A DNA stretch of 64,000 nucleotides, taken from positions 1 through 64,000 of the forward strand of contig JAUYNO010000075.1 of the NCBI GenBank assembly GCA_030696045.1, given 5' to 3'. Position 1 is the stretch's first letter; every line of letters starts with the position of its first letter. This document shows, piece by piece, positions 42,339 to 52,879 of the stretch. Both the position numbers and the translations under genes were made by a program. The notes below the pieces were generated by a model. It did not search any database. It saw only the letters and a list, made by a program, of their open reading frames with translations, and was not told the origin of the DNA. The DNA is from Stagnimonas sp. (lineage in GTDB: Bacteria; Pseudomonadota; Gammaproteobacteria; Nevskiales; Nevskiaceae).

Positions 42339-43001
42339 ATGGCCCTGACCCTCTACGCCCATCCCTTCTCGTCCTACTGCCAGAAGGTGCTGATCGCCCT
42401 GTACGAAAACGGCATCGCCTTCGACTACCAGACCCTGGGTGCGCCCGATTCGCCGGCCAATCTCGAACTCGCGCGGCGCTGGCCGATCAAGCGCTTTCCG
42501 CTGCTGGTCGATGGCGATGCTTCGGTGATCGAGGCCTCGATCATCATCGAGCACCTCGATATGCACTACCCCGGTCGCACGCGCTGGATACCAGCCGAGC
42601 CCGCCGCCGCCTTGCAGGTGCGCTTCATCGACCGCTTCTTCGACAACTACATCCAGACCCATCAGCAGAAAGTCGTCTTCGACGCCCTGCGCCCGGCCGA
42701 GCAGCGCGATGCGCGCGGCGTGGCGGACGCGCTGGCCGCGCTCGAAACTTCCTACGGTTGGCTGGAGCAGTACTTGGCCGGTCGCAGCTGGGCAGTCGGC
42801 GATGCCCCCAGCCTAGCCGACTGCTCGGCCGCCCCGGCGCTGTTCTATGCCGACTGGACGCAGCGCATCGACAGCGCCCGCTATCCGAACGTCATCGCTT
42901 ACCGCGAGCGGCTCAAGGCCTGGGCACCGTTCGCGCGCGCGGTGGACGAGGCGCGCCCGTTCCGGCCCTACTTCCCGCTCGGTGCGCCGGACCGGGATTG
43001 A
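42339..43001 (+). CDS. Glutathione S-transferase family protein
   Basis: A 220-residue protein with a thioredoxin-like N-terminal domain (LYAHPFSSYCQKVLIALYENG, then VIEASIIIEHLD giving the E-S/A loop for glutathione) and an all-helical C-terminal domain (WAVGDAPSLADCSAAPALFYA). The Ser-Ser-Tyr-Cys segment after AHPF replaces the usual catalytic Ser/Cys position. Substrate unknown. Confidence 0.9.
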   Translation: MALTLYAHPFSSYCQKVLIALYENGIAFDYQTLGAPDSPANLELARRWPIKRFPLLVDGDASVIEASIIIEHLDMHYPGRTRWIPAEPAAALQVRFIDRFFDNYIQTHQQKVVFDALRPAEQRDARGVADALAALETSYGWLEQYLAGRSWAVGDAPSLADCSAAPALFYADWTQRIDSARYPNVIAYRERLKAWAPFARAVDEARPFRPYFPLGAPDRD

Positions 43002-43016
43002 TCCGGCACTGGTCCC

Positions 43017-45428
43017 CTACTGCTGCAGCCGCAAGCGGCTGATCTTGTCGGCCTCGATCTCGGCGTCGGTGAAGGGCAGGCGCTTCCAGCGCTTGGCGGA
43101 GTACTCGCGGGTGAAGTCTGAAAAATGCGGGCTGGCCGGGTCGGTGGACTGGCTGTAGGTGACGAAGGCCTCCGCGTGCACGCCCGCCGCGCCCCAGGTC
43201 ACAGTCTGGATGTAGCTGTTGCCATAACTCACGTCGTAGCCGGTGCTACTGAGGTTGGGGCCGTCCGCGATGGTGAACGCGCCCTCGAAGAACTGCCCGC
43301 CGAAGATCGGGATGTCGCGCAGGATGCAGCAGGGGTGCTGGATCGTGCCGAGCGTCGCATCGAAGGCGTAGCCGCTGGCCTTGACGCGGGTGACGGCGGT
43401 ATCGAAGGCGGTCACCACCGCATTGGCACTGGTATCGAGATCGCGCGGGGTGTTGACCGGATCGCTGGCCGAGAACGGTACGCGCCAGAAGTCGCCACCG
43501 CGATCCGCCCCGGCCGTCAACGCCGACATGAACTCGCGCCAGACGTGTGCGCCGATGGAGTCGAGGCTGGCGCTGCCATCCCACTGCGCCAGCGCCGCGC
43601 AGGCCAGGGCCTTGTCGCCGGTGGCGCCGGGGCAGAGGTCGGCCAGCACGTTGGCCAGGCCGTATTCGGCGGTCTTGATGCGCGCTGATAGCGTCACCTG
43701 CTGCAGCAGCGGCAGCGTGAACTTCGGTGCGGGTGCGAGGCCATCGCTGCCGTCGAGCCGCTTCTGCATCTGGGTGATGGCCTGCTGGGTGCGGTAGGAG
43801 CGCACCGCTGCCTCGTCGCCGATGATGCGGGCATAGCCGGTGATGGGCTGCAGCGGGTTGGTCAGCCAGTAGCTGTCGTTGTTGTTGGCGACCCAGTCGT
43901 CGCGCTGCAGGCTCGGCAGGTTGGCCCGGCCGAAGATACCGGGCGCCGGCGCGTCGGCGTCGGTCAGCCACTCGCAGCTCTCGCTATTGCCGTTGAGCAC
44001 CGGCAGGCCCGGCACCAATGCGCCGATGGCGGTGTTGATCGGCACCGCGCCGCAGGTCTGCACCAGGCTGTCCGGCACGTTCGGCACCACCGAGAGGTCG
44101 CCGTAATAGGCCTTGCCGCCAGGGCCGCTCGCCACCGTGTTGACCCAGGGGATGCCCAGCACCTTGCCGTGGTTGTCGATGAATTCGTCCAGCGACTTCG
44201 AAGTGTTCCAGGCGTAGAACTGGTTGATCAGGCGGTCGTTCTCGGCGTTGGCGTCGCGCAGGGTGTAGGCCTTGGCCGGCGTCCAGCCCAGCACCGGCGC
44301 GCCGCTGGCTTCGAGCACCAGCATCGGGCCGTAGTGGCTGCGGTAGAGCGTGCGGCTCTCCTGGCTCAGGCTGCCGTCGGTCTCCTTCACGTCGATGGTG
44401 AGCGGCACCTGCTCGATGTCGCGGAATCCCGTCCCGTACTGGTACTGGAAGGGATTGAGCGGATTGAGCGTCAGTTCGTAGAAGGTGAAGCGATAGGCCG
44501 TGGACACCGTGTGGCTCCAGGCGAAGTGGTTGTTGAAGCCGATCAGCACGCCCGGCACGCCGTGCAGCGCCACGCCCTCGATGTCGAGCTTGCCCGGCAC
44601 CGTCAGGTGCGCCAGGTAGAGCCGCTCCGGCCCGGTCCAGGGGAAGTGCGGATTGCCGAACACCATGCTGCTGCCGTCCTGCGTGGCGTCCTTGCCCAGC
44701 GCATACATGTTGCTGCCGAAGCGCTTGCCGCGCAGTTCGGTGAAGTAGCGCAGCGGGCCGGGGTCGGCCTTCAGCGCGGTAGCGGCGGCGGGCGCCGACA
44801 GCGTCACCGGCGGCGCGGCGGCCGGTTTGGCCTTGGCGATCTCGTTGATGAACACCGAGGAGCTGGCGATGATCGCCAGCCGGTAGTAGCGCCGGTACAT
44901 GTCGTCGGGGCTGATCTCGAACAGCCAGTCGCCGCTGCGGCAGGCGAGGTGGCGGCCGGCGTGACCGCCGCTTTTCAGCTCGCGGATGTAGCGGTTGTAG
45001 CCATCGACGAAGCCCTGGGTGATCTGCCGGAACTCCGGCACCGTGCCGCTGCGCTGATGCTCGATGGCAGCCGCATTGGCCGACAGCTTCCAGAAGAAGT
45101 CGCTGTCGACGTTGTTGGCGCGCACGCCGTTGGGCACGATCAGGTAGCTGCCATCGCGGCCGAAATACTTGCTGCGCTCGCCACGGATGGTGACCAGGTC
45201 TTCCTGCAGCACGCAGAGATTGTCCTCGGCAAAGCTGTAGCCATAGCCGTAGCCCATCGAGCCCAGGTCCTCGGCCTTGATGTGCGGCACCCCGAGCCGG
45301 GTGCGGGTCACGGTCACGTCGTACTTGCCGGCCGAGCCGACACCGGCGGCCGGCGCGGTCGAATTGCCGCAATGGGCCAGTAGCAGGGGCATCGCAAGCG
45401 CGACGGTGAGCCGCAGCAGGGTATTCAT
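43017..45428 (-). CDS. Penicillin acylase-family Ntn-hydrolase lipoprotein
   Basis: A protein of 803 residues. The leader ends LLLAHC with lipid-acceptor Cys at 20. The mature chain has the alpha-subunit-like N-terminal part (LGVPHIKAEDLGSMGYGYGYSFAEDNLC), a spacer, and the self-cleavage and nucleophile site GKRFGSN (G238/S239). FNNHFAWSHTVS and WVANNNDSYWLTNP follow in the beta-subunit. It resembles acyl-homoserine-lactone/aculeacin acylases; either quorum-signal degradation or a general amide hydrolase is possible. A GGAGGAG site supports ATG 45428. Confidence 0.87.
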   Translation of the reverse strand: MNTLLRLTVALAMPLLLAHCGNSTAPAAGVGSAGKYDVTVTRTRLGVPHIKAEDLGSMGYGYGYSFAEDNLCVLQEDLVTIRGERSKYFGRDGSYLIVPNGVRANNVDSDFFWKLSANAAAIEHQRSGTVPEFRQITQGFVDGYNRYIRELKSGGHAGRHLACRSGDWLFEISPDDMYRRYYRLAIIASSSVFINEIAKAKPAAAPPVTLSAPAAATALKADPGPLRYFTELRGKRFGSNMYALGKDATQDGSSMVFGNPHFPWTGPERLYLAHLTVPGKLDIEGVALHGVPGVLIGFNNHFAWSHTVSTAYRFTFYELTLNPLNPFQYQYGTGFRDIEQVPLTIDVKETDGSLSQESRTLYRSHYGPMLVLEASGAPVLGWTPAKAYTLRDANAENDRLINQFYAWNTSKSLDEFIDNHGKVLGIPWVNTVASGPGGKAYYGDLSVVPNVPDSLVQTCGAVPINTAIGALVPGLPVLNGNSESCEWLTDADAPAPGIFGRANLPSLQRDDWVANNNDSYWLTNPLQPITGYARIIGDEAAVRSYRTQQAITQMQKRLDGSDGLAPAPKFTLPLLQQVTLSARIKTAEYGLANVLADLCPGATGDKALACAALAQWDGSASLDSIGAHVWREFMSALTAGADRGGDFWRVPFSASDPVNTPRDLDTSANAVVTAFDTAVTRVKASGYAFDATLGTIQHPCCILRDIPIFGGQFFEGAFTIADGPNLSSTGYDVSYGNSYIQTVTWGAAGVHAEAFVTYSQSTDPASPHFSDFTREYSAKRWKRLPFTDAEIEADKISRLRLQQ

Positions 45429-45745
45429 GGTCATCTCCTCCACCGGCTTCTTGGTGCCGGGGTTCTTGGTTTGGTGTCACTACGCTCACTGCCTAACGGC
45501 TGCGGGTTCGAGGCGAGGACAGTTCGGGGAGTTTTTGAAGTCGGCGTCTCTTGGGTGAGCGAGGAACTGCTCTCACAGAGTCTGCGGAAACGAGGGCGTG
45601 TAGCCCGGATGGAATCCGGGATTTCGGAGTCCTGCAAAAGCCCCGGATTGCATCCGGGCTTGCTAGGTGCTGCCGAGCTTGGTCGTTCGATTGAACAGTA
45701 GCGTGCGCCGTGCGCACGAAGACGCGGGTATAGATCGAAGGCCCC
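45429..45745. other. Repeat-bearing intergenic region
   Basis: No convincing gene. It holds two REP-like palindromes listed separately. Open frames on the minus strand here are low-quality and cross the repeats. Confidence 0.5.
45600..45660. repeat. REP-like palindrome, type A copy 1
   Basis: The arm GTAGCCCGGATGGAATCCGG is inverted 20-odd bp later as CCGGATTGCATCCGGGCT. The same arm sequence recurs at 46483. Confidence 0.8.
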
Positions 45746-45765
45746 GTGCACAAGGTGCACGCTAC
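45698..45765. repeat. REP-like palindrome, type B
   Basis: Arms GTAGCGTGCGCCGTGCGCAC (from 45698) and GTGCACAAGGTGCACGCTAC (to 45765) pair with 18 of 21 positions overall. Different core from type A but the same GTAGC end. Confidence 0.75.
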
Positions 45766-45904
45766 ATTGCTGCAGCCATGTACTAAAGTCGTCACTGGCT
45801 GGCCGACCTTCCCGATGCTGTTCACCTGGGGCCGGTTGGTGAGCGGGGCGAATGATCTGGAGAAGCGGATGCAGTCGGTCAATTTGAAGAAGCTGTTGGG
45901 ATAA
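45746..45904 (+). pseudogene. Possible 3' remnant of a gene
   Basis: An open frame of 53 codons beginning at GTG 45746, inside the type B repeat. It ends with well-formed protein-like sequence (TGWPTFPMLFTWGRLVSG, then LEKRMQSVNLKKLLG) and stops 4 bp before the 2H phosphoesterase GTG. An ATG at 45815 would give 29 residues. The family is not recognised. It may be the tail of a gene truncated by the repeat, or a short coupled ORF. Confidence 0.35.
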
Positions 45905-45908
45905 GACA

Positions 45909-46478
45909 GTGGCCAAGCCCTCCGTTTTCTTCGCCGCGATGCTGCGTGGCCAAGCCGCCAAACAGGTCGAGCAGGCGATTACCGTCAGTGGTTTGCTCAA
46001 GAAGCCCGGCAGCATGGGCTGGCCGGCCGGCAACCGTCATCAGTCGCTGTCCGACCTGCAGGCGCATCCGATCGACCTGAGGCGCCTGCTCAAGGTGGGT
46101 GCCGATGTGCGCTGCGCGCCGGTGGTGCTGCGGCTGGATCGCATCGAGGGGCGGGGCCGCGACGGCGTCACGCATTGGGAGCTGCGACCGGAGAAAAGTC
46201 CCGGGCTGGATCGCCTGCTGGATGGCATTCGCCGCGCGCTCGTCGAGCACGGCCTCGACAAGGGCTCGCGCAACAGCCCACACGTCACCTTGAGTTACCG
46301 CGCGCCCTTCAGGCTGGAGCAGCCGCTGCGCCTCGAGCCGCCCATCGAATGGCGCATCGACCAGTTTCAGCTGGTGCGCAGCACGGGACATGGCCCGACC
46401 TATCACTACGAAGAGCTGGGCCGCTGGTCGCTGGACGGCGCACCCGAACCAGAAGGTTCGCAGCTCGCGCTGCTCTAA
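45909..46478 (+). CDS. Divergent 2H phosphoesterase (RNA 2',3'-cyclic phosphodiesterase/ThpR-like)
   Basis: A 189-residue protein with a GTG start. KPSVFFAAML opens like ThpR. The two H-x-S/T motifs of 2H phosphoesterases are present: HQSL (H44, S46) and HVTL (H125, T127) in SPHVTLSY. The fold should open 2',3'-cyclic phosphates or act on related nucleotides. The long basic stretch between motifs is divergent from ThpR. It is flanked by type A REP-like elements on both sides (45600 and 46483). Confidence 0.65.
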   Translation: MAKPSVFFAAMLRGQAAKQVEQAITVSGLLKKPGSMGWPAGNRHQSLSDLQAHPIDLRRLLKVGADVRCAPVVLRLDRIEGRGRDGVTHWELRPEKSPGLDRLLDGIRRALVEHGLDKGSRNSPHVTLSYRAPFRLEQPLRLEPPIEWRIDQFQLVRSTGHGPTYHYEELGRWSLDGAPEPEGSQLALL

Positions 46479-46482
46479 ATCC

Positions 46483-46545
46483 GTAGCCCGGATGAAATCC
46501 GGGATTTTGCAGATCATTAAAGGCCCTGGATTTCATCCAGGCTAC
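46483..46545. repeat. REP-like palindrome, type A copy 2
   Basis: GTAGCCCGGATGAAATCCGG (from 46483) is inverted as CTGGATTTCATCCAGGCTAC (to 46545), with a compensated C/G to T/A change. It lies 4 bp after the phosphoesterase stop and 13 bp before the end of the AT-rich gene. Confidence 0.8.
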
Positions 46546-46558
46546 GCTTGCTACGACC

Positions 46559-47176
46559 CTAGTAAGGCTCGTCGAACGTTTGTTGTCCAGGTGGATAAGA
46601 GATTAGGACTGTAGGGATACTATTCTTTTGCACTCGCTTAAAAGTATCCAAGACCGATTCCATGGCATTAAGTGAGACGTTGGCTAGATTTTGGATGACA
46701 GCAAGATCCTGCCTGGACGTTGAAAACCAGTCATCTCCCTTACATTTTTTGATCCTGATTTCAAGCTGGCGGCAGACATAGATGAGGGAAAGGTAGCTAT
46801 CCACACGATCTGACCTTAAATACATTGCATCCGGAACTTGACTCTCCAATTCATCTAACCCGATGAGCTTAATTGGCCCTCCTCCCCAAGGCTCACCTGC
46901 CAACGCTTTTGCTGCTTCGTCTCTGATCTTTAGAAGGCTCTCTCGTAACGTGTCTAAATCATGTTGCCGAGTTAGCACCAGCTTGCGTGCATGCACCCAT
47001 TGTTCCGTCCGTTTTTCTAACCTACGTTCCAAGTCTGCGCTGACTCGGAATGCCAAATCTTTACGCTGAGAAGCTACGTAAATCCAGAGACTTATGGCGA
47101 GTGCGAGTATGGAGCCTACTGCTTGTATCCAAGCAGCAAGGTCACCCAAATTTATGTGGAATTGAGCATGAAACAT
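46559..47176 (-). CDS. AT-rich orphan membrane-anchored protein
   Basis: A 205-residue protein with one N-terminal membrane segment (about 15-37, AVGSILALAISLWIYVAS) and a long helical, charged, probably coiled-coil cytoplasmic part. Base composition is clearly lower in G+C than all neighbours and codon use includes many AT-ending codons, so recent acquisition is likely. No family recognised. It sits between a REP-like palindrome and nrdB, 58 bp from the nrdB stop. Confidence 0.65.
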   Translation of the reverse strand: MFHAQFHINLGDLAAWIQAVGSILALAISLWIYVASQRKDLAFRVSADLERRLEKRTEQWVHARKLVLTRQHDLDTLRESLLKIRDEAAKALAGEPWGGGPIKLIGLDELESQVPDAMYLRSDRVDSYLSLIYVCRQLEIRIKKCKGDDWFSTSRQDLAVIQNLANVSLNAMESVLDTFKRVQKNSIPTVLISYPPGQQTFDEPY

Positions 47177-47234
47177 CTTCGAACCCCAAGGCCATTGCGA
47201 GCGTCCGAGAGCTACGAATGGCGACCGTGGCAGC

Positions 47235-48449
47235 TCAATCCCAGCTCAAAGCCCCACCCGTCTGGTACTCGGTAACGCGAGTCTCAAAGAAGTTCTTCTC
47301 CTTCTTGAGATCGATCACCTCGCTCATCCACGGGAAGGGGTTCTCCGCCGGCGGGTAGACGGCCTTCAAGCCGATCTGGGCGCAGCGGCGGTTGGCGATG
47401 AACTTCATGTACTCGTTGAACATGGCGGCGTTCAAACCCAGCACGCCGCGCGGCATGGTGTCGTGGGCGTACTTGATCTCCAGCTCGGTCGCTTCCTTGA
47501 TCATGTCCAGCACTTCCTGCTGGAACTCGGCGCTCCACAGGTGCGGGTTTTCGACCTTGATCTGGTTGATGACGTCGATGCCGAAGTTCATGTGCATGGC
47601 TTCGTCACGCATGATGTATTGGATCTGCTCGCTGACGCCGATCATCTTGTTGCGGCGGCCGAAGCTGAGCAGCTGCACGAAGCCGACGTAGAAGAAGATG
47701 CCTTCGAACACGACGTAGAAGGCGATCATGTCGCGCAGGAAGCGACGGTCCATTTCCGGCGTGCCGGTGTGGAAGTCGGGGTCGGCCAAGCTTTGGGTGA
47801 AGGGCAGGCTCCAGGCCGCCTTGTCGTGGATCGACGGCACCTCGCGGTACATGTTGAACACCTCGGCCTCGTCCAGGCCCAGGCTCTCGATGCAGTACTG
47901 ATAAGCGTGGGTGTGGATGGCCTCCTCGAAGGCCTGGCGCAGCAGGTACTGGCGGCACTCGGGGTTGGTCAGGTGCTTGTAGACGGCGAGCACGAGGTTG
48001 TTCGCCACCAGCGAGTCGGCGGTGCTGAAGAAGCCGAGGCTGCGCTTGATGATGGTGCGCTCGTCTTCGGTGAGTCCGTGCGGGTCCTGCCAGAGGGCGA
48101 TGTCGGCCGTCATCTGGATTTCCTGCGGCATCCAGTGGTTGTTGCAGGCGGCGAGGTACTTCTCCCAGGCCCACTTGTACTTGAAGGGCACGAGCTGGTT
48201 GAGGTCGGCGCGGCAGTTGATGATCTTCTTGTCGTCGACGCGGATGCGCGCGCCGCCCATCTTGATCTCTTCCAGACCGGTGGCGCCGCCCTCGGCGAAC
48301 AGCGCGTCCTGCTTGGGCGCAGCAGCGTGGCTAGTCATGGTCGCGGCTCCCACGATGGCGGGATGCGGTGTGTAGCCACCGACCTGCGCCGGCTTGGCGG
48401 CGGCGGGCTGGAGGGCAGGGCTGGCGGGGGTGTCGTCCCATTCGAGCAT
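47235..48449 (-). CDS. nrdB: Class Ia ribonucleotide reductase, small subunit
   Basis: A 404-residue protein. It houses the diiron-tyrosyl radical cofactor that starts reduction of ribonucleotides. [10 protein letters not shown] (Asp ligand), [13 protein letters not shown] (Glu, His and radical Tyr four residues after the His), [11 protein letters not shown] (Glu) and [11 protein letters not shown] (Glu, His) show all ligands. The Tyr rules out a radical-Tyr-less Ic type. There is an N-terminal Ala/Pro-rich extension of about 60 residues. The gene is downstream of nrdA, 128 bp apart, separated by a strong hairpin. Confidence 0.96.
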   Translation of the reverse strand: MLEWDDTPASPALQPAAAKPAQVGGYTPHPAIVGAATMTSHAAAPKQDALFAEGGATGLEEIKMGGARIRVDDKKIINCRADLNQLVPFKYKWAWEKYLAACNNHWMPQEIQMTADIALWQDPHGLTEDERTIIKRSLGFFSTADSLVANNLVLAVYKHLTNPECRQYLLRQAFEEAIHTHAYQYCIESLGLDEAEVFNMYREVPSIHDKAAWSLPFTQSLADPDFHTGTPEMDRRFLRDMIAFYVVFEGIFFYVGFVQLLSFGRRNKMIGVSEQIQYIMRDEAMHMNFGIDVINQIKVENPHLWSAEFQQEVLDMIKEATELEIKYAHDTMPRGVLGLNAAMFNEYMKFIANRRCAQIGLKAVYPPAENPFPWMSEVIDLKKEKNFFETRVTEYQTGGALSWD

Positions 48450-48520
48450 GTTCGGTTCCTTCGGTATTGTTCAGACCCCTGCTCGTCCGCAGGGTTGCGT
48501 TCAATTCAGTGTCTCTGAGC

Positions 48521-48551
48521 TGCAAGAACCCGCGCGGGGCGGGTTCTTGCA
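48521..48551 (-). promoter_or_regulatory. 13 bp perfect hairpin between nrdA and nrdB
   Basis: TGCAAGAACCCGC-GCGGG-GCGGGTTCTTGCA with no T tract on either strand. It lies 27 bp after the nrdA stop and 72 bp before the nrdB ATG. It may stabilise nrdA mRNA or set the A:B ratio. Confidence 0.6.
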
Positions 48552-48577
48552 GGGCGTGCATGGCGACTCGCGCCGAC

Positions 48578-51514
<2,937 letters not shown>

Positions 51515-51698
51515 GAGGACAATCTCCCTTTGAACGGCTTGCGGGCTTCGTGCCGCGTGTTGGTTGCGTTTGGATGCTGTCGCCTGCCGGGCTGGCGCGG
51601 CGTCCGGAGACGCGGGCTGGCCCTGGCAAACGGTTGCCGATGGCGGATGAGAGGCTGGACCGACGATAACGCGCGGGTGGGGGGGCGTCAACGAATTT

Positions 51699-51714
51699 TC
51701 ACAAAATGTTGTGG
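51699..51714. promoter_or_regulatory. NrdR box, proximal
   Basis: TCACAAAATGTTGTGG matches the NrdR consensus ACACWATATWTTGTGT at 12 of 16 positions. The spacing to the distal box is 32 bp (three helical turns), the usual tandem arrangement. Confidence 0.75.
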
Positions 51715-51730
51715 TGTTGCAGTGCATCAA

Positions 51731-51746
51731 CCACTAGATAGTGTGT
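51731..51746. promoter_or_regulatory. NrdR box, distal
   Basis: CCACTAGATAGTGTGT matches the NrdR consensus at 13 of 16 positions, 32 bp from the proximal box. NrdR represses nrd genes when dATP is high. Confidence 0.78.
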
Positions 51747-51774
51747 TTTGTGTTTGCGCAAGTGGCCAACAAGT

Positions 51775-51783
51775 TGTGGATAA
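51775..51783 (-). promoter_or_regulatory. DnaA box
   Basis: A perfect TTATCCACA on the minus strand, 28 bp upstream of the distal NrdR box. DnaA activates nrdAB in E. coli through such boxes, linking dNTP supply to replication. Confidence 0.75.
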
Positions 51784-51895
51784 GTGCGGGGTTAAAACCG
51801 CAAATCACGGGAAAACAGGGGCTTAGGCGGCCCCGCTTATTTTGCCGCCAGCGCCGAAGGCGACGGGGCCGCCCCGGCCCGGTCGCCGCCCGGAT

Positions 51896-52849
51896 TCAGC
51901 AGACCATGCCGCTGGCCTTGGTGGCGGCGGCGTCGAAGATCTTCTCGGCATTGGCGGCCAGGAAGTGCTTGAAGATCAGCGGCCGGCCGTCGTCCTGCCA
52001 GAGCGGGGTGCCGTCCTCGGCCCGCGCCACGCTGCGCTCGATGATTTCGACGAACTGCTTCTCGGTGGCGGCCGAGCCCTCGCGGCCGTCGGCTTCCAGC
52101 ACCGGGGTGGCCATGGTCGCGGCCATGGTCGCGGTCTGTCGCAGCTTGGTGCCGGGCGCGCCCTGGATCGCCGGCAGCAGCCGGAAGCCGCGCGCTGCCA
52201 TGGTCGCGGCCATGGTCTCGATGCCGTCAAAGCCGGCGGCGCGCACGTCGATGGTGACGTGGTTGAAGTCCGGCCCCAGGGCCAGCGCGCTGGCGGCTTC
52301 CGGCGATACCGCCGCTACCGCTTCCAGGGTGCTGCGCTTCATCGGCGCGCCGTTACGGTTCATCAGCCGCATCGCGAAGTGCTCGACAAAGGCGTCGGCA
52401 TCGGCGGCGCTCAGGCCGCCCTGCTGCTCGGCGCGCCCGATCTGGGCCAGGAAGGCGCCGTGATCGACGGCGGCAGCCTGCTGCGCGCAGTCTTGCCGCA
52501 GCAGTTCGGCGACCGCGGGCGGAAAGGCCTCCAGATCGACCTGGGAGACAAAGACCTTGAACTGGGTCGAGTCCTCGCCCGTTGCCTGCAGGTCGAAGCT
52601 GACCAGTTTCTTGGCCGGGAAGCGGTAGTCGCGGTCGCGGTGCAGGCCGAGCACCCGCGCGGCGCGCACGAACAGGGCGCGGACCTCGGGATCGGCGGTG
52701 CGGATGGCGCCGTGGTCGTTGCGGAACACGCCACCCTGCTGCTGTACCAGCTGGCGCAGGGCGACGAAGTCCGGGACATTGCTGGCGAACTTGGCGGTGG
52801 CGCGCTCGACGAAGCGGGCACGCAGGGCGGCGGGGGAGAGCAGGGTCAT
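51896..52849 (-). CDS. DUF1338 family protein (2-oxoadipate dioxygenase/decarboxylase-like)
   Basis: A 317-residue protein. FNHVTIDV, the first His motif of DUF1338, is followed by GLETMA-like repeats, a G-x-x-x-x-x-LRQTAT segment and a FVEIIERS block carrying the expected Glu. HglS-type members convert 2-oxoadipate to 2-hydroxyglutarate in lysine catabolism. This protein is shorter than HglS and its substrate is unproven. ATG 52849 is preferred to 52876. It is 30 bp after the FHA gene and probably co-transcribed. Confidence 0.75.
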   Translation of the reverse strand: MTLLSPAALRARFVERATAKFASNVPDFVALRQLVQQQGGVFRNDHGAIRTADPEVRALFVRAARVLGLHRDRDYRFPAKKLVSFDLQATGEDSTQFKVFVSQVDLEAFPPAVAELLRQDCAQQAAAVDHGAFLAQIGRAEQQGGLSAADADAFVEHFAMRLMNRNGAPMKRSTLEAVAAVSPEAASALALGPDFNHVTIDVRAAGFDGIETMAATMAARGFRLLPAIQGAPGTKLRQTATMAATMATPVLEADGREGSAATEKQFVEIIERSVARAEDGTPLWQDDGRPLIFKHFLAANAEKIFDAAATKASGMVC

Positions 52850-52879
52850 GGCGGCATCACATTGAATGGTGAACACGCC

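Larger units (their letters stand above)
51515..51895 (-). promoter_or_regulatory. nrdAB regulatory region
   Basis: 381 bp without a gene. It holds two NrdR boxes and a DnaA box (listed separately); a promoter -10 such as TATCTA falls within the distal NrdR box on the minus strand. A long leader of about 180 nt then precedes nrdA. Confidence 0.7.

Noticed and set aside
45431-46033. Minus-strand open frames of 200 and 129 codons in the 45.4-46.0 kb gap
   Set aside because: They cross palindromic repeats and have no domain, ribosome site or protein-like composition.
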